A DNA stretch of 64,000 nucleotides from JAJTGZ01 sp964403525 (GCA_964403525.1 CAYOGE010000006.1:1-64000); one strand, 5' to 3'; numbered from the stretch's first letter, positions 8,323 to 16,280 are shown. Translations and numbers: made by a program. Notes: generated by a model from the sequence alone, not told the origin.

Positions 8323-10044
8323 TCACCCGCGCGCACGCTCGCTCACGGGCGGGGCTCCGCTGCCATCTCGGGGGCGCTGTAGAGAAGGAGAAGGGCGAAC
8401 CGAGACCTCGACAATCAACGTGTCGTCAGTGATGCGCCCGTGCCTGTGGGACTCGATCTCGCTCTGCAGATGGTCCAGGAGCGTGCCGTCCCGTCCGGCG
8501 GCAACCGCGAACGCCGTTCGCAGACGCTCGGGCGTGTAGTCGTGCCCTTGCGCATCGCGAGACTCGATCGCCCCGTCTGTATAGAGCAGCAGCCGGTCAC
8601 CTGCTGTGGTGCCAGTTGCGTGCTCCTCCGCCGAGAAATCGTCGGTCGGCAGCACACCGAGCATCGTCGCGGTCGACCCAAGTTCAAACAGTTGCTCGGT
8701 GCCCTGGGCGTTGGAGCGCAGCAGGAACCCGGTGGGATGGCCCGCGCTCGCCCAAGCCAGACGGCTGGCGGCGGGATCGATCCGCACGACCAGAGCGGTC
8801 GCGTAGACGCCCTGGGTGGCGAGGGCAGCGCAGGCGTAGGTGTTCAGATCGGTCAGCAGGTGTCCGGGTCCGCCCGCCTCGCCTACTGCGCCGGGGTAAT
8901 GGCTGAAGAACCGCAGAAGTTCTCCGTGGAGCCTGTTGACGGCGAGCGCGGCGGCTACACCGTGGCCTGACACGTCAATCACAACGACGGTGGCCGCCCC
9001 CGTCGGGGACTCGCGGTGAACGAAGAGGAAGTCGCCGCCGATCTGACGGGCGGGTTGGTATCGGTAGTCAACCCACACGCTCGCCACGGCACCCGGGCTC
9101 GTCTCGCCGGAGCCGGTCGCGGCCGGTGGAAAAAGCGATTCGTGGAGCCGGCGGGCTTCTTTGAGCTCCGCGGAGATTTCGCTCACCTCCCCTGAGAGGT
9201 CGCGGTATCGGCCGCTGAGCGCGTGGGCGCGAAGGCGGGAATCAAAGTCAGCGTAGCGCCAGGCGCTCCAGCCGCTCCCGGCGACTGTGTAAGCGAGCCC
9301 CATCAGCACGAGCCCGAGAGTGGTTTGCCACGGTGGAACGAGCCCGAGCGCGATGCACGCGGCCAGAAGCAGCAGCCCGGGACCCGCGATACGCAAAGAC
9401 TCGCGCCAACGCATCGGCACCGTGATGCAGGCCAGCAGAAAGAAGATGCCGTACGCGTTCGCGGCGGTGTAGCCTGCCCGGTCCGGCTCTGCGTAGACCC
9501 TCGCGACCGCGCTGGAAGACCCCCAATTCAAGTCGGCCCATTGCGCGACCACCTCAGCGGGGATCGACACGGCGATGGCCGTGAGTGTGATCCATGTCAG
9601 GGCCACAACCAGGCGGTGCCGGCCCGGCCGCACGTTCTGGCCGGTGCGGGCCGCGGCGGACTCAGAGAGCGGGCGTGTGCGCAGGGTGAAGACAAGGCCG
9701 GCGACAAAGACGCCGACAAGCGAAGTGGTGGATGTGAAAAGCACGACCGCCGAGGGGTTTGCGCCCCACCAACCCCCTGCCAGGGCTGAGCGGCTGGCCG
9801 CGGCGTTGCCCGCTCCCGGATCGGCCGTTGCGTTCACTGCATCAGGGTCTGCCTCCAGCGGCAGGCCGACCAGCTCAAGGCCGTGCATCATCCCGATGGC
9901 CATCAAAAAGGCACCGAGGATGCAGAACCACATCAGCCGCCTTCGTAGCGATGACGCCCTTCGCGTCTCCATCGCGTCGAAGAAGGCGAGGTCGACCGGT
10001 GAGGTCGGGCCTGCGCGGTGATGAGATAAAGCCTCCTCTGGCAC
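8323..10044 (-). CDS. Membrane-anchored SpoIIE/RsbU-type PP2C serine phosphatase
   Basis: 573 residues from the GTG at 10044; an in-frame ATG at 9972 (549 residues) is the alternative. The GTG is preferred because TACATT stands five bases before it, the leaderless layout seen elsewhere here. The N-terminal half has about six hydrophobic segments; a short helical linker (LSGEVSEISAELKEARRLHESLFPP region) leads to the C-terminal phosphatase domain. Metal-binding Asp residues are present in IGGDFLFV, VVVIDVSGHG, LLLYTDGAIES and ITDDTLIVEV, so it should be active. Such proteins dephosphorylate anti-sigma-factor antagonists in partner-switching pathways. No kinase or antagonist gene is adjacent. 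Confidence 0.85.
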   Translation of the reverse strand: MPEEALSHHRAGPTSPVDLAFFDAMETRRASSLRRRLMWFCILGAFLMAIGMMHGLELVGLPLEADPDAVNATADPGAGNAAASRSALAGGWWGANPSAVVLFTSTTSLVGVFVAGLVFTLRTRPLSESAAARTGQNVRPGRHRLVVALTWITLTAIAVSIPAEVVAQWADLNWGSSSAVARVYAEPDRAGYTAANAYGIFFLLACITVPMRWRESLRIAGPGLLLLAACIALGLVPPWQTTLGLVLMGLAYTVAGSGWSAWRYADFDSRLRAHALSGRYRDLSGEVSEISAELKEARRLHESLFPPAATGSGETSPGAVASVWVDYRYQPARQIGGDFLFVHRESPTGAATVVVIDVSGHGVAAALAVNRLHGELLRFFSHYPGAVGEAGGPGHLLTDLNTYACAALATQGVYATALVVRIDPAASRLAWASAGHPTGFLLRSNAQGTEQLFELGSTATMLGVLPTDDFSAEEHATGTTAGDRLLLYTDGAIESRDAQGHDYTPERLRTAFAVAAGRDGTLLDHLQSEIESHRHGRITDDTLIVEVSVRPSPSLQRPRDGSGAPPVSERARG

Positions 10045-10049
10045 ACGCA

Positions 10050-10055
10050 AATGTA
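10050..10055 (-). promoter_or_regulatory. -10 box (TACATT) of the phosphatase gene
   Basis: TACATT on the minus strand ends five bases before the GTG at 10044. With no SD upstream of that GTG, the arrangement fits a leaderless transcript. No good -35 box is visible. Confidence 0.4.
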
Positions 10056-10416
10056 CGACCAATCGAGCGCGACGTCCTGAAAGGGGGCACGCGTCCTCCC
10101 GCACGGGCGGCATCGGTGTGTCTGCGGTGATCCCACTTCACGGGCCGACACCCGCCGTGGTGCGGCGGTGATGCTGCAGAGAAAACACGCCGAGGCCCTG
10201 CCCGCTTTGCGACGGTATCTGGACTCGCTGCCCGCCCAGGACCCTCGCGGTGCCGGAGTCGCCGCGCTGGTCAAGCGTTGTGAGCGGATGGTCCAGCAGC
10301 GTTCGGACCGTTGACAGCGACCGAAAGATCGCCCTTGGCTTGACGGGCCCCTGAGGGCTGGCCAGACGGGTGCCAAGGGAACAGACCCTTGTCCCTCCAG
10401 CGCGCCAACCGCCGGA
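10056..10416. other. Divergent intergenic region with a palindromic repeat
   Basis: This gap separates the phosphatase (minus) and methyltransferase (plus) genes. It holds the inverted pair CCCTTGGC (10332-10339) and GCCAAGGG (10373-10380), and a second hairpin CAAGGG/CCCTTG around 10375-10391. The 13-mer GCCAAGGGCGATC occurs inverted at 10327-10339 and direct at 8312-8324, on either side of the phosphatase gene. A 47-codon frame (10171-10314, Arg/Leu-rich) is open but has no ribosome binding site or recognisable homology, so it is not called as a gene. Confidence 0.5.
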
Positions 10417-10422
10417 TAGTCT
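10417..10422 (+). promoter_or_regulatory. -10 box (TAGTCT) of the methyltransferase gene
   Basis: TAGTCT is followed by six bases and then the GTG start at 10429, with no SD. This spacing puts transcription initiation at or next to the start codon, as for a leaderless mRNA. Confidence 0.5.
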
Positions 10423-10428
10423 TATCGC

Positions 10429-11172
10429 GTGCTCGACTCCAGCTCAACACCCTTGTCACCCACTTCCGGAACCGCCCCTTTGACCCAGCCGGTACAGGTG
10501 CCGGCGTTGCCGCCCAAAGCGCACTGGCAGAAGGTCTACTCCGAGAAGCCCCCAACCGGCGTGAGCTGGTATCAGGAGGTGCCCTCGAGGTCGCTCAAAT
10601 TGATCGAGTCGTTCGGCAAGGCGAGCGAGGTTGAGGGTGCCAAGCAGCCGCTGCGGGTGATCGACGTTGGTGGCGGGGCGTCAGCCCTTGCCGATCACCT
10701 GCTGCAGTTGCCCGATGTTGAAGTGTGTGTCGTTGACATCGCAGCCAGGGCGATCGAACTGTCGCGAGAGCGACTCGGCGCTGAGGGCGCAGCGCACGAG
10801 CGAAAGGGGCGTGTGCGGTGGGTCGAGGCGGACGTCACGGGGCCGATGGAAGAGATCACCGACGGGTGGGCGGATGTCTGGCACGACCGGGCGGTCTTCC
10901 ACTTTCTGATGTCCAAGACCGAGCAAGCGGCGTACGCAACGAACCTGGCCCGCGTCCTGCGACCCGGCGGCACGGCGATCATCGCGGGGTTCTCGCCAGA
11001 TGGCCCCGAGCGGTGCAGCGGGCTGCCGGTGCAGCGGCGAGATGCGGCGGCCATCGCAGCCGAGGTTTCGGTGGCCGGGCGTCCGTTCAAGCTTGTCGAT
11101 TCGTACAAGGAAGAGCACAAGACGCCGTGGGGAACCGTGCAGGCGTTCGTCTACGCCGTGCTGCAAGGGTGA
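10429..11172 (+). CDS. Class I SAM-dependent methyltransferase
   Basis: 247 residues. An N-terminal Ser/Thr/Pro tail of about 30 residues precedes AHWQKVYSEKPPTGVSWYQE, a start typical of the small methyltransferase group with a W..Y...P..VSWY pattern. Motif I is VIDVGGGAS, followed by VCVVDIAARAIELSRERLG, WVEADV, and the post-motif WHDRAVFHFL and LRPGGTAIIAGF. It transfers a methyl group from S-adenosylmethionine; the acceptor cannot be told from sequence. The GTG start lacks an SD and has a close -10 box. It is alone on the plus strand between two minus-strand blocks. Confidence 0.88.
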   Translation: MLDSSSTPLSPTSGTAPLTQPVQVPALPPKAHWQKVYSEKPPTGVSWYQEVPSRSLKLIESFGKASEVEGAKQPLRVIDVGGGASALADHLLQLPDVEVCVVDIAARAIELSRERLGAEGAAHERKGRVRWVEADVTGPMEEITDGWADVWHDRAVFHFLMSKTEQAAYATNLARVLRPGGTAIIAGFSPDGPERCSGLPVQRRDAAAIAAEVSVAGRPFKLVDSYKEEHKTPWGTVQAFVYAVLQG

Positions 11173-11196
11173 GCCCATCGCGCCCGGGGGTGCGGG

Positions 11197-12642
11197 TTAC
11201 TTCTGCACCGGAGCACCCGCTTTTTCCCAAGCGGCGAACCCGCCGGTGAGGTTGGTCACAGCGTACCCGTGCTTCTGCAGCAGCGAGCAGGCCCGCGCCG
11301 AGCGCACGCCGCCCTGGCAGTTGACGAGAACATGCCGACCCCGGGGGACTTTGTCGAGGTGCGACAGCAGCCGCGTGTGTGCGATGTTGGCCGCGCCGGG
11401 GATGCAACCGCCCGCGAGTTCGGCTGCGCGGCGCACGTCGAGGATGAACGGCTTGCCCGATTCGATCAGGCTCTGTGCTGCCGCCACGGGAACGTCGGGC
11501 GTGGTCTCCAATCTCACACCGGCTCCGGCCAGCTGAGCGTATTGGCTGGAGTCAAACCATCCCTCGATGGTATCGATCCCTACGCGGATCAGGTCGCGCA
11601 CGGCTTCATCCACGCGTGACGGCTCAACGACGAGGTAGACCGGCTCACCCTCGCCGATCATCGAGCCCGCGTCGGTGGTGAATGAGTTGGTCAGCGGCAG
11701 GCAGAGCGCACCGGCGATATGCCCTTCCTTGAACGCCGCCCACGGTCGTGTGTCAACGATCGCGCAGGCGCGGCCGTTGAGCCCCTTGATCGCCGATGCG
11801 TCGAGTTGCCTGGGCTTCGGGATGGCGCCGAGCACTTTCGGGCCGAGTTTGTTGTCGCGCTTCATGCGGGTGAAGTAGAGGGGCGGCTCGGGCTGGCCCG
11901 CGAGGATCGAATCGACAAAGGCCTGCTCGCCACCTTTTTCGCTGTGTGCAGCGAGCAACGCCGGGTTGAACATCTTCTCGTAGCCCACGGTGGTCTGGGG
12001 CACAGCGCCCAGCGCCTTGCCGCACGCGCTCCCCGCGCCGTGGGCGGGCCACACCTGCAGGTAGTCGGGCCACGACATGAACCCACGCACCGACTTGAAG
12101 AGCCGGTGGGCCGACGACTCGGCCTGGCCGGCGATGCCCGCCGCCGACTCGAGCAGGTCGGGTCGGCCGACATCGCCGACGAACACAAAGTCACCCGTCG
12201 CGACGCCGATCGGTTTGTCGGCGCCGCCGCCACGGTCGGTGACCATGTAGCTCAGGTGCTCGGGCGTGTGCCCGGGTGTGTGCACCGCCTTGAACTCGAT
12301 CTTGCCGATGCTGAAGGTGTCGCCGTCTTTGAGCAGCCGGTGGGCGTAGCTCCCTCCGCCGGTCTTGGCGCCGAGCCACTGGTACTTCCAGTCGTCGTCA
12401 CCTTCGTCGGAGAGGTAGACCGTGGCCCCCTTCTCGGCCAGTTCGCGCGCGCCGGAGAGGAAGTCGGCGTGGATGTGCGTCTCGGCGGCGGCGACGATCC
12501 GCAGGCCGTTGGCCGCGGCGAGCTTTTCGTAGCGGTCAACGTCGCGCTGCGGGTCGATGACGATTGCCTCGCCCGTTTTCTGACAGCCGATCACGTACGC
12601 GGCCTCGGCCAGCTTGTCGTCGTAGACCATGCGGAGAAACAT
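11197..12642 (-). CDS. Metallo-beta-lactamase-fold hydrolase fused to two rhodanese domains
   Basis: 481 residues. The N-terminal domain (1-260) is of the ETHE1/persulfide-dioxygenase type: AETHIHADFLSG (H56, H58, D60), VHTPGHTPEHLSY and GDFVFVGDVGRPDLL. Two rhodanese domains follow: the first (about 290-370) has no active-site Cys; the second (about 380-480) has VNCQGGVRSARA with Cys442. Such fusions handle glutathione persulfide and sulfane sulfur. Start chosen at MFLRMVYDD because AAAGGA lies eight bases upstream; that SD lies inside a strong hairpin. It is the last gene of the minus-strand cluster headed by the ArsR gene. Confidence 0.9.
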   Translation of the reverse strand: MFLRMVYDDKLAEAAYVIGCQKTGEAIVIDPQRDVDRYEKLAAANGLRIVAAAETHIHADFLSGARELAEKGATVYLSDEGDDDWKYQWLGAKTGGGSYAHRLLKDGDTFSIGKIEFKAVHTPGHTPEHLSYMVTDRGGGADKPIGVATGDFVFVGDVGRPDLLESAAGIAGQAESSAHRLFKSVRGFMSWPDYLQVWPAHGAGSACGKALGAVPQTTVGYEKMFNPALLAAHSEKGGEQAFVDSILAGQPEPPLYFTRMKRDNKLGPKVLGAIPKPRQLDASAIKGLNGRACAIVDTRPWAAFKEGHIAGALCLPLTNSFTTDAGSMIGEGEPVYLVVEPSRVDEAVRDLIRVGIDTIEGWFDSSQYAQLAGAGVRLETTPDVPVAAAQSLIESGKPFILDVRRAAELAGGCIPGAANIAHTRLLSHLDKVPRGRHVLVNCQGGVRSARACSLLQKHGYAVTNLTGGFAAWEKAGAPVQK

Positions 12643-12650
12643 GGGTGGGT

Positions 12651-12681
12651 CCTTTGCAGGGTGCGGCAGCCCGTGCAAAGG
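12651..12681 (-). promoter_or_regulatory. 5'-leader hairpin that buries the ribosome binding site
   Basis: On the minus strand CCTTTGCA (12674-12681) pairs with TGCAAAGG (12651-12658), extended by an inner 3-bp GGG/CCC stem with one bulge. The AAAGGA ribosome binding site of the hydrolase/rhodanese gene lies in the 3' arm, nine bases before the ATG. No T-run follows, so it is not a normal terminator. Translational control is inference. Confidence 0.5.
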
Positions 12682-12747
12682 GTAGGTTCCTCCACCGTCG
12701 TGTCCGCCTGTGATGGGCAATCGTGCGGCTGCTCGGTCTGTAAAGAG

Positions 12748-13077
12748 CTACCGGGGGGACGCGTGCCAACGCGAAGTGATCAGCCGGCGCGCTGCGCGAA
12801 CGGCAAGGAAGGTGACCGCGGCAACGCTCGCGGCGATGACGCCCAAGCGGAGCGCCGAAGCCACGGTGAACGAGAGGCCGACCCCGGTGAACAGCAGCAC
12901 GTACCCCGCGACGCACGCCGGGCACTTGGGGACCAGCGCCAGCAGTGAGAGGGGGACCGCCCACTGAACAAGCGCAGCGGCGCTGCGCTTGAAGGCTGCC
13001 CAGCCGCTGGGCGAGCTCGTGGGGGAAGGCGCGCGATCAGCGCGCGCGGCCGGGTCGCCGCGAGAGCAGCAGTTCAT
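12748..13077 (-). CDS. Small membrane protein with a CPAC motif
   Basis: 109 residues. A Ser/Pro/Ala-rich N-terminus with a Cys pair (MNCCSRGD) is followed by three probable membrane segments (about 36-50, 52-70, 78-97). The first ends in VPKCPACVAGYVLLFTGVG, a pattern seen in small inner-membrane proteins of unknown function in planctomycetes and other bacteria, loosely like MerC/MerT metal carriers. AAGGAA before ATG supports the start. It lies 33 bp after the DUF899 gene and upstream of the persulfide-dioxygenase-like gene. A metal or thiol-linked role is inference from the Cys residues and neighbours. Confidence 0.7.
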   Translation of the reverse strand: MNCCSRGDPAARADRAPSPTSSPSGWAAFKRSAAALVQWAVPLSLLALVPKCPACVAGYVLLFTGVGLSFTVASALRLGVIAASVAAVTFLAVRAARRLITSRWHASPR

Positions 13078-13110
13078 GAGGTGTTCCTTGTGACGGCCTC
13101 GAACGGAGCG

Positions 13111-13893
13111 CTAGCGCATGACGGGGCCGGTGATGCCCGGCTTCTCCAGCCACGGGACGACGAAGTTGGCGTCTTCGTACCGGTCGTGATGGCGCAGCCA
13201 CGCCATCCCCGCGTTGGGCGCTTCGTCACGCCCCCTGGGTGTGACGTCGATGTAGCGGTAGATGCTCATGTAGTCTTCGAGCCCGCGCCCGAAGCTCGAG
13301 TAGGTGTGGTAGATGTCGCCGCTTGCGCCCTTGATGAAGACCGAGAGGCCGGGCATCTCGCGCACGGGGTACGGCCGCCGGTTGAAGTTGTAGACCGTTC
13401 GCTCGTCGGCGAGTTCCTCATCGGTGAACGAGACGCCGAAGTCGCGGCTGAAGTCGGTCCCGCCGGCGGAGAGCCAGGGGAACGTCCACCCCATGCGAGA
13501 GCGGAACTTCTCGATCTGGTCTACACCGGCCTTCGAGAGCGTGACGAACGAGATGTCGCGGTGCGCAAGGTGGACCACGAGCCCGTTGTAGTGGTCGGCG
13601 ATGAGCGAGCACGACATGCACCCTTGCGACCACGTCGGGTCGAACATGAAGTGGTAGATCATCAGCTGGCTGCGCGTTCCGAAGAGGTCGCTCAGCGTGT
13701 TCCTGCCCGACGGCCCGTCAAAGGTGTAGGCCTTGTCCACCTTCACCCAGGGCATGGCACGCACCTTCTCGGCGAGCCTGTCGCGCTGCCGGGTGAAGGC
13801 CTTCTCCTCCGCGAGCAGTGCGAGGCGTTCCTTCAGCCACGATTCACGGTCCACGACGCGGTGCGACGGCGCCGCTGCTGTCTCGTTCTTCAT
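13111..13893 (-). CDS. DUF899 thioredoxin-like protein
   Basis: 260 residues. It matches the DUF899 pattern: RESWLKERLALLAEEKAFTR at the start, a VDKAYTFDG strand, LMIYHFMFDPTWSQGCMSC with the CxxC pair C92/C95, a GWTFPWLSAGGTDFSRDFG segment, and a late DIYHTYSSFGRGLE. The family has a thioredoxin-like fold and unknown reaction, often beside SRPBCC and DinB genes, as here. The ATG at 13893 follows AGGAGAT; a start six codons upstream lacks this. It is the fourth gene of the ArsR-led cluster, 48 bp after the DinB gene. Confidence 0.88.
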   Translation of the reverse strand: MKNETAAAPSHRVVDRESWLKERLALLAEEKAFTRQRDRLAEKVRAMPWVKVDKAYTFDGPSGRNTLSDLFGTRSQLMIYHFMFDPTWSQGCMSCSLIADHYNGLVVHLAHRDISFVTLSKAGVDQIEKFRSRMGWTFPWLSAGGTDFSRDFGVSFTDEELADERTVYNFNRRPYPVREMPGLSVFIKGASGDIYHTYSSFGRGLEDYMSIYRYIDVTPRGRDEAPNAGMAWLRHHDRYEDANFVVPWLEKPGITGPVMR

Positions 13894-13941
13894 GCTCGAT
13901 CTCCTGTTCAATGCCGCGGTTGTGCGGTCAGCCCGTTTGCT

Positions 13942-14469
13942 TCAGATCCCGCCGGTCTCGTCGCCGCTGGGCCCGTAGCTCGACGGCACCGAGACGCCCA
14001 GCAGGCGCAGGTAGACGCCCAGCTGCCCGCGGTGGTGGTACCAGTGGTTGAGCATGATGCTCCGCACGAACGCCGCGCGGGGCATCTGCACGACCGACCC
14101 GTCGGGGAAGTCGAGCGTGAACGTCGCCCGCATCCGCGCATCGTCGAGTGTCGGCAGCGTCTGGCGGACAAACGCCGCTCCCTGGTCGATCATCGCGAGC
14201 AGGTCGGCCACCGAGGTGGCCTCTTCACGCACGCGGAAGTCGGGGGGTGAGACGCGGTCGGCGAGCACACCCCTGAGCGCACGCTCGGGCGTCTCGGCGA
14301 TGTGGTAGCCGAGCTGCCCGGCGGACATCGACTTGGCGTGGGGGCGCCACGCGAGCCGGTCGCCCGGCAGCCGCTGAAGGAACTTCCGCGTGGTGATGAA
14401 CTCGCGCTCAAACTCCGCGAGCATCGCGCTAGCGACCGAGGTGTTCGGTTCGATGGTGGTCTGGTTCAC
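13942..14469 (-). CDS. DinB-family protein
   Basis: 175 residues forming the DinB/YfiT four-helix bundle. The three metal-binding histidines are visible: H56 (LGYHIAE) and H142/H146 in MLNHWYHHRGQLGVYLRLLG. DinB proteins bind a divalent metal, and related enzymes are thiol transferases. The start codon overlaps the stop of the SRPBCC gene by 4 bp (ATGA), so translation is probably coupled. Its true reaction is unknown. The setting beside ArsR, SRPBCC and DUF899 genes is a recurring neighbourhood in soil and aquatic bacteria. Confidence 0.9.
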   Translation of the reverse strand: MNQTTIEPNTSVASAMLAEFEREFITTRKFLQRLPGDRLAWRPHAKSMSAGQLGYHIAETPERALRGVLADRVSPPDFRVREEATSVADLLAMIDQGAAFVRQTLPTLDDARMRATFTLDFPDGSVVQMPRAAFVRSIMLNHWYHHRGQLGVYLRLLGVSVPSSYGPSGDETGGI

Positions 14470-14948
14470 CGTGCACCTCCGCTGCGGCCCTTCGCCTTCG
14501 CTTCGGCGACGAGCTTCGCCCGCTTGAGCCCGTGCTCCCAGCCGTCGGGCATGCCATCTTTAAAGTCCGGCGGGATCAGGCCCATTGCGCGGTGCACCAG
14601 CGCGAGCTTCGTGGTGCCCCCCTCGGACGTCAGCCGGTACTGCACGTGGTTCACCGCCGGGAACGACATCGGCATCGGGCCGACCAGCTCAAGGAGCGTG
14701 GGGGCCTTGATCACCTGCACGTGCCCCCACAGGTGCCCGGCCTTGTGGCCGCCGATCTCGCCAAGGTCGCGGAACCAGCGCCCGCCGACCCACGGCTCAA
14801 CCTTCATCGGGAAGGGCTTGCCGTCGGGCATCTGCGACCCCGGCCCGAGTTCTTCGAGCAGCGACTCGAACACAACGTCGATCGGCGCGTTGATCTCCAC
14901 GCTCCGCTGGATGTGGATTGTCTGCACCGTTTCTTCGATCACCTGCAT
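14466..14948 (-). CDS. SRPBCC (AHSA1/START-like) domain protein
   Basis: 160 residues. It begins MQVIEETVQTIHIQRSVEI, then NAPIDVVFESLLEELGP, GGRWFRDLG and WGHVQVIKAPTLLELVGP, the helix-grip pattern of AHSA1-type SRPBCC proteins, which enclose a hydrophobic ligand. AAAGGAG before the ATG at 14948 fixes the start; an upstream extension in frame is Arg-rich and spurious. Genes of this type paired with an ArsR regulator are common; the ligand is unknown. The stop overlaps the DinB start. Confidence 0.88.
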   Translation of the reverse strand: MQVIEETVQTIHIQRSVEINAPIDVVFESLLEELGPGSQMPDGKPFPMKVEPWVGGRWFRDLGEIGGHKAGHLWGHVQVIKAPTLLELVGPMPMSFPAVNHVQYRLTSEGGTTKLALVHRAMGLIPPDFKDGMPDGWEHGLKRAKLVAEAKAKGRSGGAR

Positions 14949-14994
14949 GCTCGATACTCCTTTTGCTGCTCCCTGCGCACGCCGCCGGCGCGGG

Positions 14995-15360
14995 TCAGGG
15001 CTTCTCCAAACGGCCCGGGTTCGGCGCACGCTGCGCCCTGGACTCTGCCCGCTGCCTGATGCGGTCCAACTGGTTCTCCCAGAACCGCTCGAACATCTTC
15101 GCCCAGTCGTGCACCTGCTTGATCTGCTCGCCGTTCACGCTGTAGAGCCTCTCCCGCCCTTGCCGGCGCACGCTCACCAGCCCCACCTCGCGCAGCACCG
15201 CCAGGTGCTTGGAGACCTGCGGCTGCGGCCACCCCAGCGACTCGACAACGGCGTTGACCGGCAACTCGCCCCCGCCCAGCGCCAAGACCCCCAGCACCTG
15301 CCGGCGCTTGGGCTCGGCGATGGCGTTGAAGGTGTCGAGCGTGGTGGGGGACCGGGCCAT
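14995..15360 (-). CDS. ArsR-family winged-helix transcriptional regulator
   Basis: 121 residues starting MARSPTTLDTFNAIAEPKRR. The winged helix has the recognition helix QPQVSKHLAVLREVGLV and wing VRRQGRERLYSVN. No metal-binding ELCVCD-type motif is present, as in the non-metal ArsR group that sits before SRPBCC genes. The start at 15360 lies six bases after a TATATT box, so the mRNA is probably leaderless. An imperfect palindrome between its -35 and -10 boxes is a likely autorepression operator. It heads a co-directional cluster down to about 11.2 kb. Confidence 0.92.
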   Translation of the reverse strand: MARSPTTLDTFNAIAEPKRRQVLGVLALGGGELPVNAVVESLGWPQPQVSKHLAVLREVGLVSVRRQGRERLYSVNGEQIKQVHDWAKMFERFWENQLDRIRQRAESRAQRAPNPGRLEKP

Positions 15361-15366
15361 GGGTTT

Positions 15367-15394
15367 AATATATACCAATATCGGCATATGTCAA
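15367..15394 (-). promoter_or_regulatory. ArsR promoter with overlapping palindromic operator
   Basis: The minus strand reads TTGACA (15389-15394), a 16-bp spacer, and TATATT (15367-15372), six bases before the ATG. The AT-rich segment 15370-15389 is a 20-bp imperfect palindrome (16 of 20 positions symmetric: ATAT, CC, ATAT, GG, ATAT) that fills the spacer and overlaps both boxes. ArsR-type repressors bind such sites, so autorepression is likely. Confidence 0.75.
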
Positions 15395-15593
15395 GGCGTA
15401 CGGCCGGAACCCTGAAAAAACCGCGGAAAGCACTGGCTGACCAGTCTGGCTCGCATGGAGGGCAGAGCGCCCGTACGCCGGGGGCAAGCGACCGCCCGTG
15501 CCAGCCTCCCGCTTGGCGAACGGCCTCTGCTGCGGGCCGTGCTCTCAATGGTGCAACCCGTGGGGAGCGGATCGACACGCGGCACGGCCGCGC

Positions 15594-16280
15594 TCACGCC
15601 GCGTGCTGGGCGCGCTCCGCCGCCGCCGCGCTGCCGGCGACTGCGCCGAAGCGGATGAACACCTGCTCGGGCTCACCCTCCGATGCGCCGCGCAGCGGGC
15701 GGACGAGGTAGGTCACCTCGGTGGTGCCGACCGGGAGCGTGGTGTCGATAAAGGTGCGGCGGCTGGGCCCGCTGGATGCGGCGGTGCCGATGAACGTGTA
15801 GCTGCGCTGGCCGCCGATCCTGCGCGAGACCATGTAGGTGACGCTGCCGCTGCCGCGCGGGTTGTTCCCCTTCCAGCGCAGCACGGGTGCGCCGCTGAGC
15901 GGGTCGAGCGAGGCGGTGAGCTGCTTGACTTTGCCGGGCGCGGGGACCGCGCGGGGCACGGTCGGTGCGTCGAGTTCGGCCGCGCTGTAGATGGCGGCGG
16001 GGTTGTCGTTGTTCTCCGCGCACACGTCGATCAGCATCACGGCGGTCTGCACCGCGCGGCGCAGGTTGCGCTCGGCCTGCTCCTGCGCGTACGTCGCGTT
16101 GAGGCTCGCCTGCCGCGCCGCGAGGGCGGCCGCCTTGGCGGCTTTGGCCGCGTCCGCCGCGGCCTTCACCGAATCGGCCTGCTGCTGCGTCATGCCCACC
16201 GCGGACGGGTCGCTGGCCCACCGCTCGGCGTGCGCGGTGGACCAGGGGATGAACTCGCTCAGCGGCACGGGGTAGCGCAT
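15594..16280 (-). CDS. Planctomycete-specific protein with a fibronectin III-like C-terminus
   Basis: 228 residues from the ATG at 16280; the frame is open further upstream, but that part is non-coding repeat DNA. Residues 1-40 (MRYPVPLSEFIPWSTAHAER) resemble a lineage-specific start; 40-80 is an Ala/Lys-rich coiled-coil-like helix; from about 125 an FN3-like beta sandwich (LDPLSGAPVLRWKGN... SYTFIGTA... RTFIDTTLP... YLVRPLRG) follows. No signal peptide is visible. Similar proteins are common in Phycisphaerae; their role is unknown to me. A 20-bp periodic element lies 43 bp upstream of its start. Confidence 0.75.
   Translation of the reverse strand: MRYPVPLSEFIPWSTAHAERWASDPSAVGMTQQQADSVKAAADAAKAAKAAALAARQASLNATYAQEQAERNLRRAVQTAVMLIDVCAENNDNPAAIYSAAELDAPTVPRAVPAPGKVKQLTASLDPLSGAPVLRWKGNNPRGSGSVTYMVSRRIGGQRSYTFIGTAASSGPSRRTFIDTTLPVGTTEVTYLVRPLRGASEGEPEQVFIRFGAVAGSAAAAERAQHAA

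Noticed and set aside
8278..8382. Possible 34-residue basic peptide on the plus strand
   Set aside because: AAGAAAGG precedes the ATG, but the 3' part overlaps the phosphatase gene end and there is no homology or codon signal to support it.
10171..10314. Possible 47-residue peptide
   Set aside because: Open frame only; no SD or close -10 box, and it lies in a promoter region with repeats.
13081..15711. Long plus-strand open frames opposite the ArsR-led cluster
   Set aside because: They are shadows of five minus-strand genes with recognised domains and SDs.
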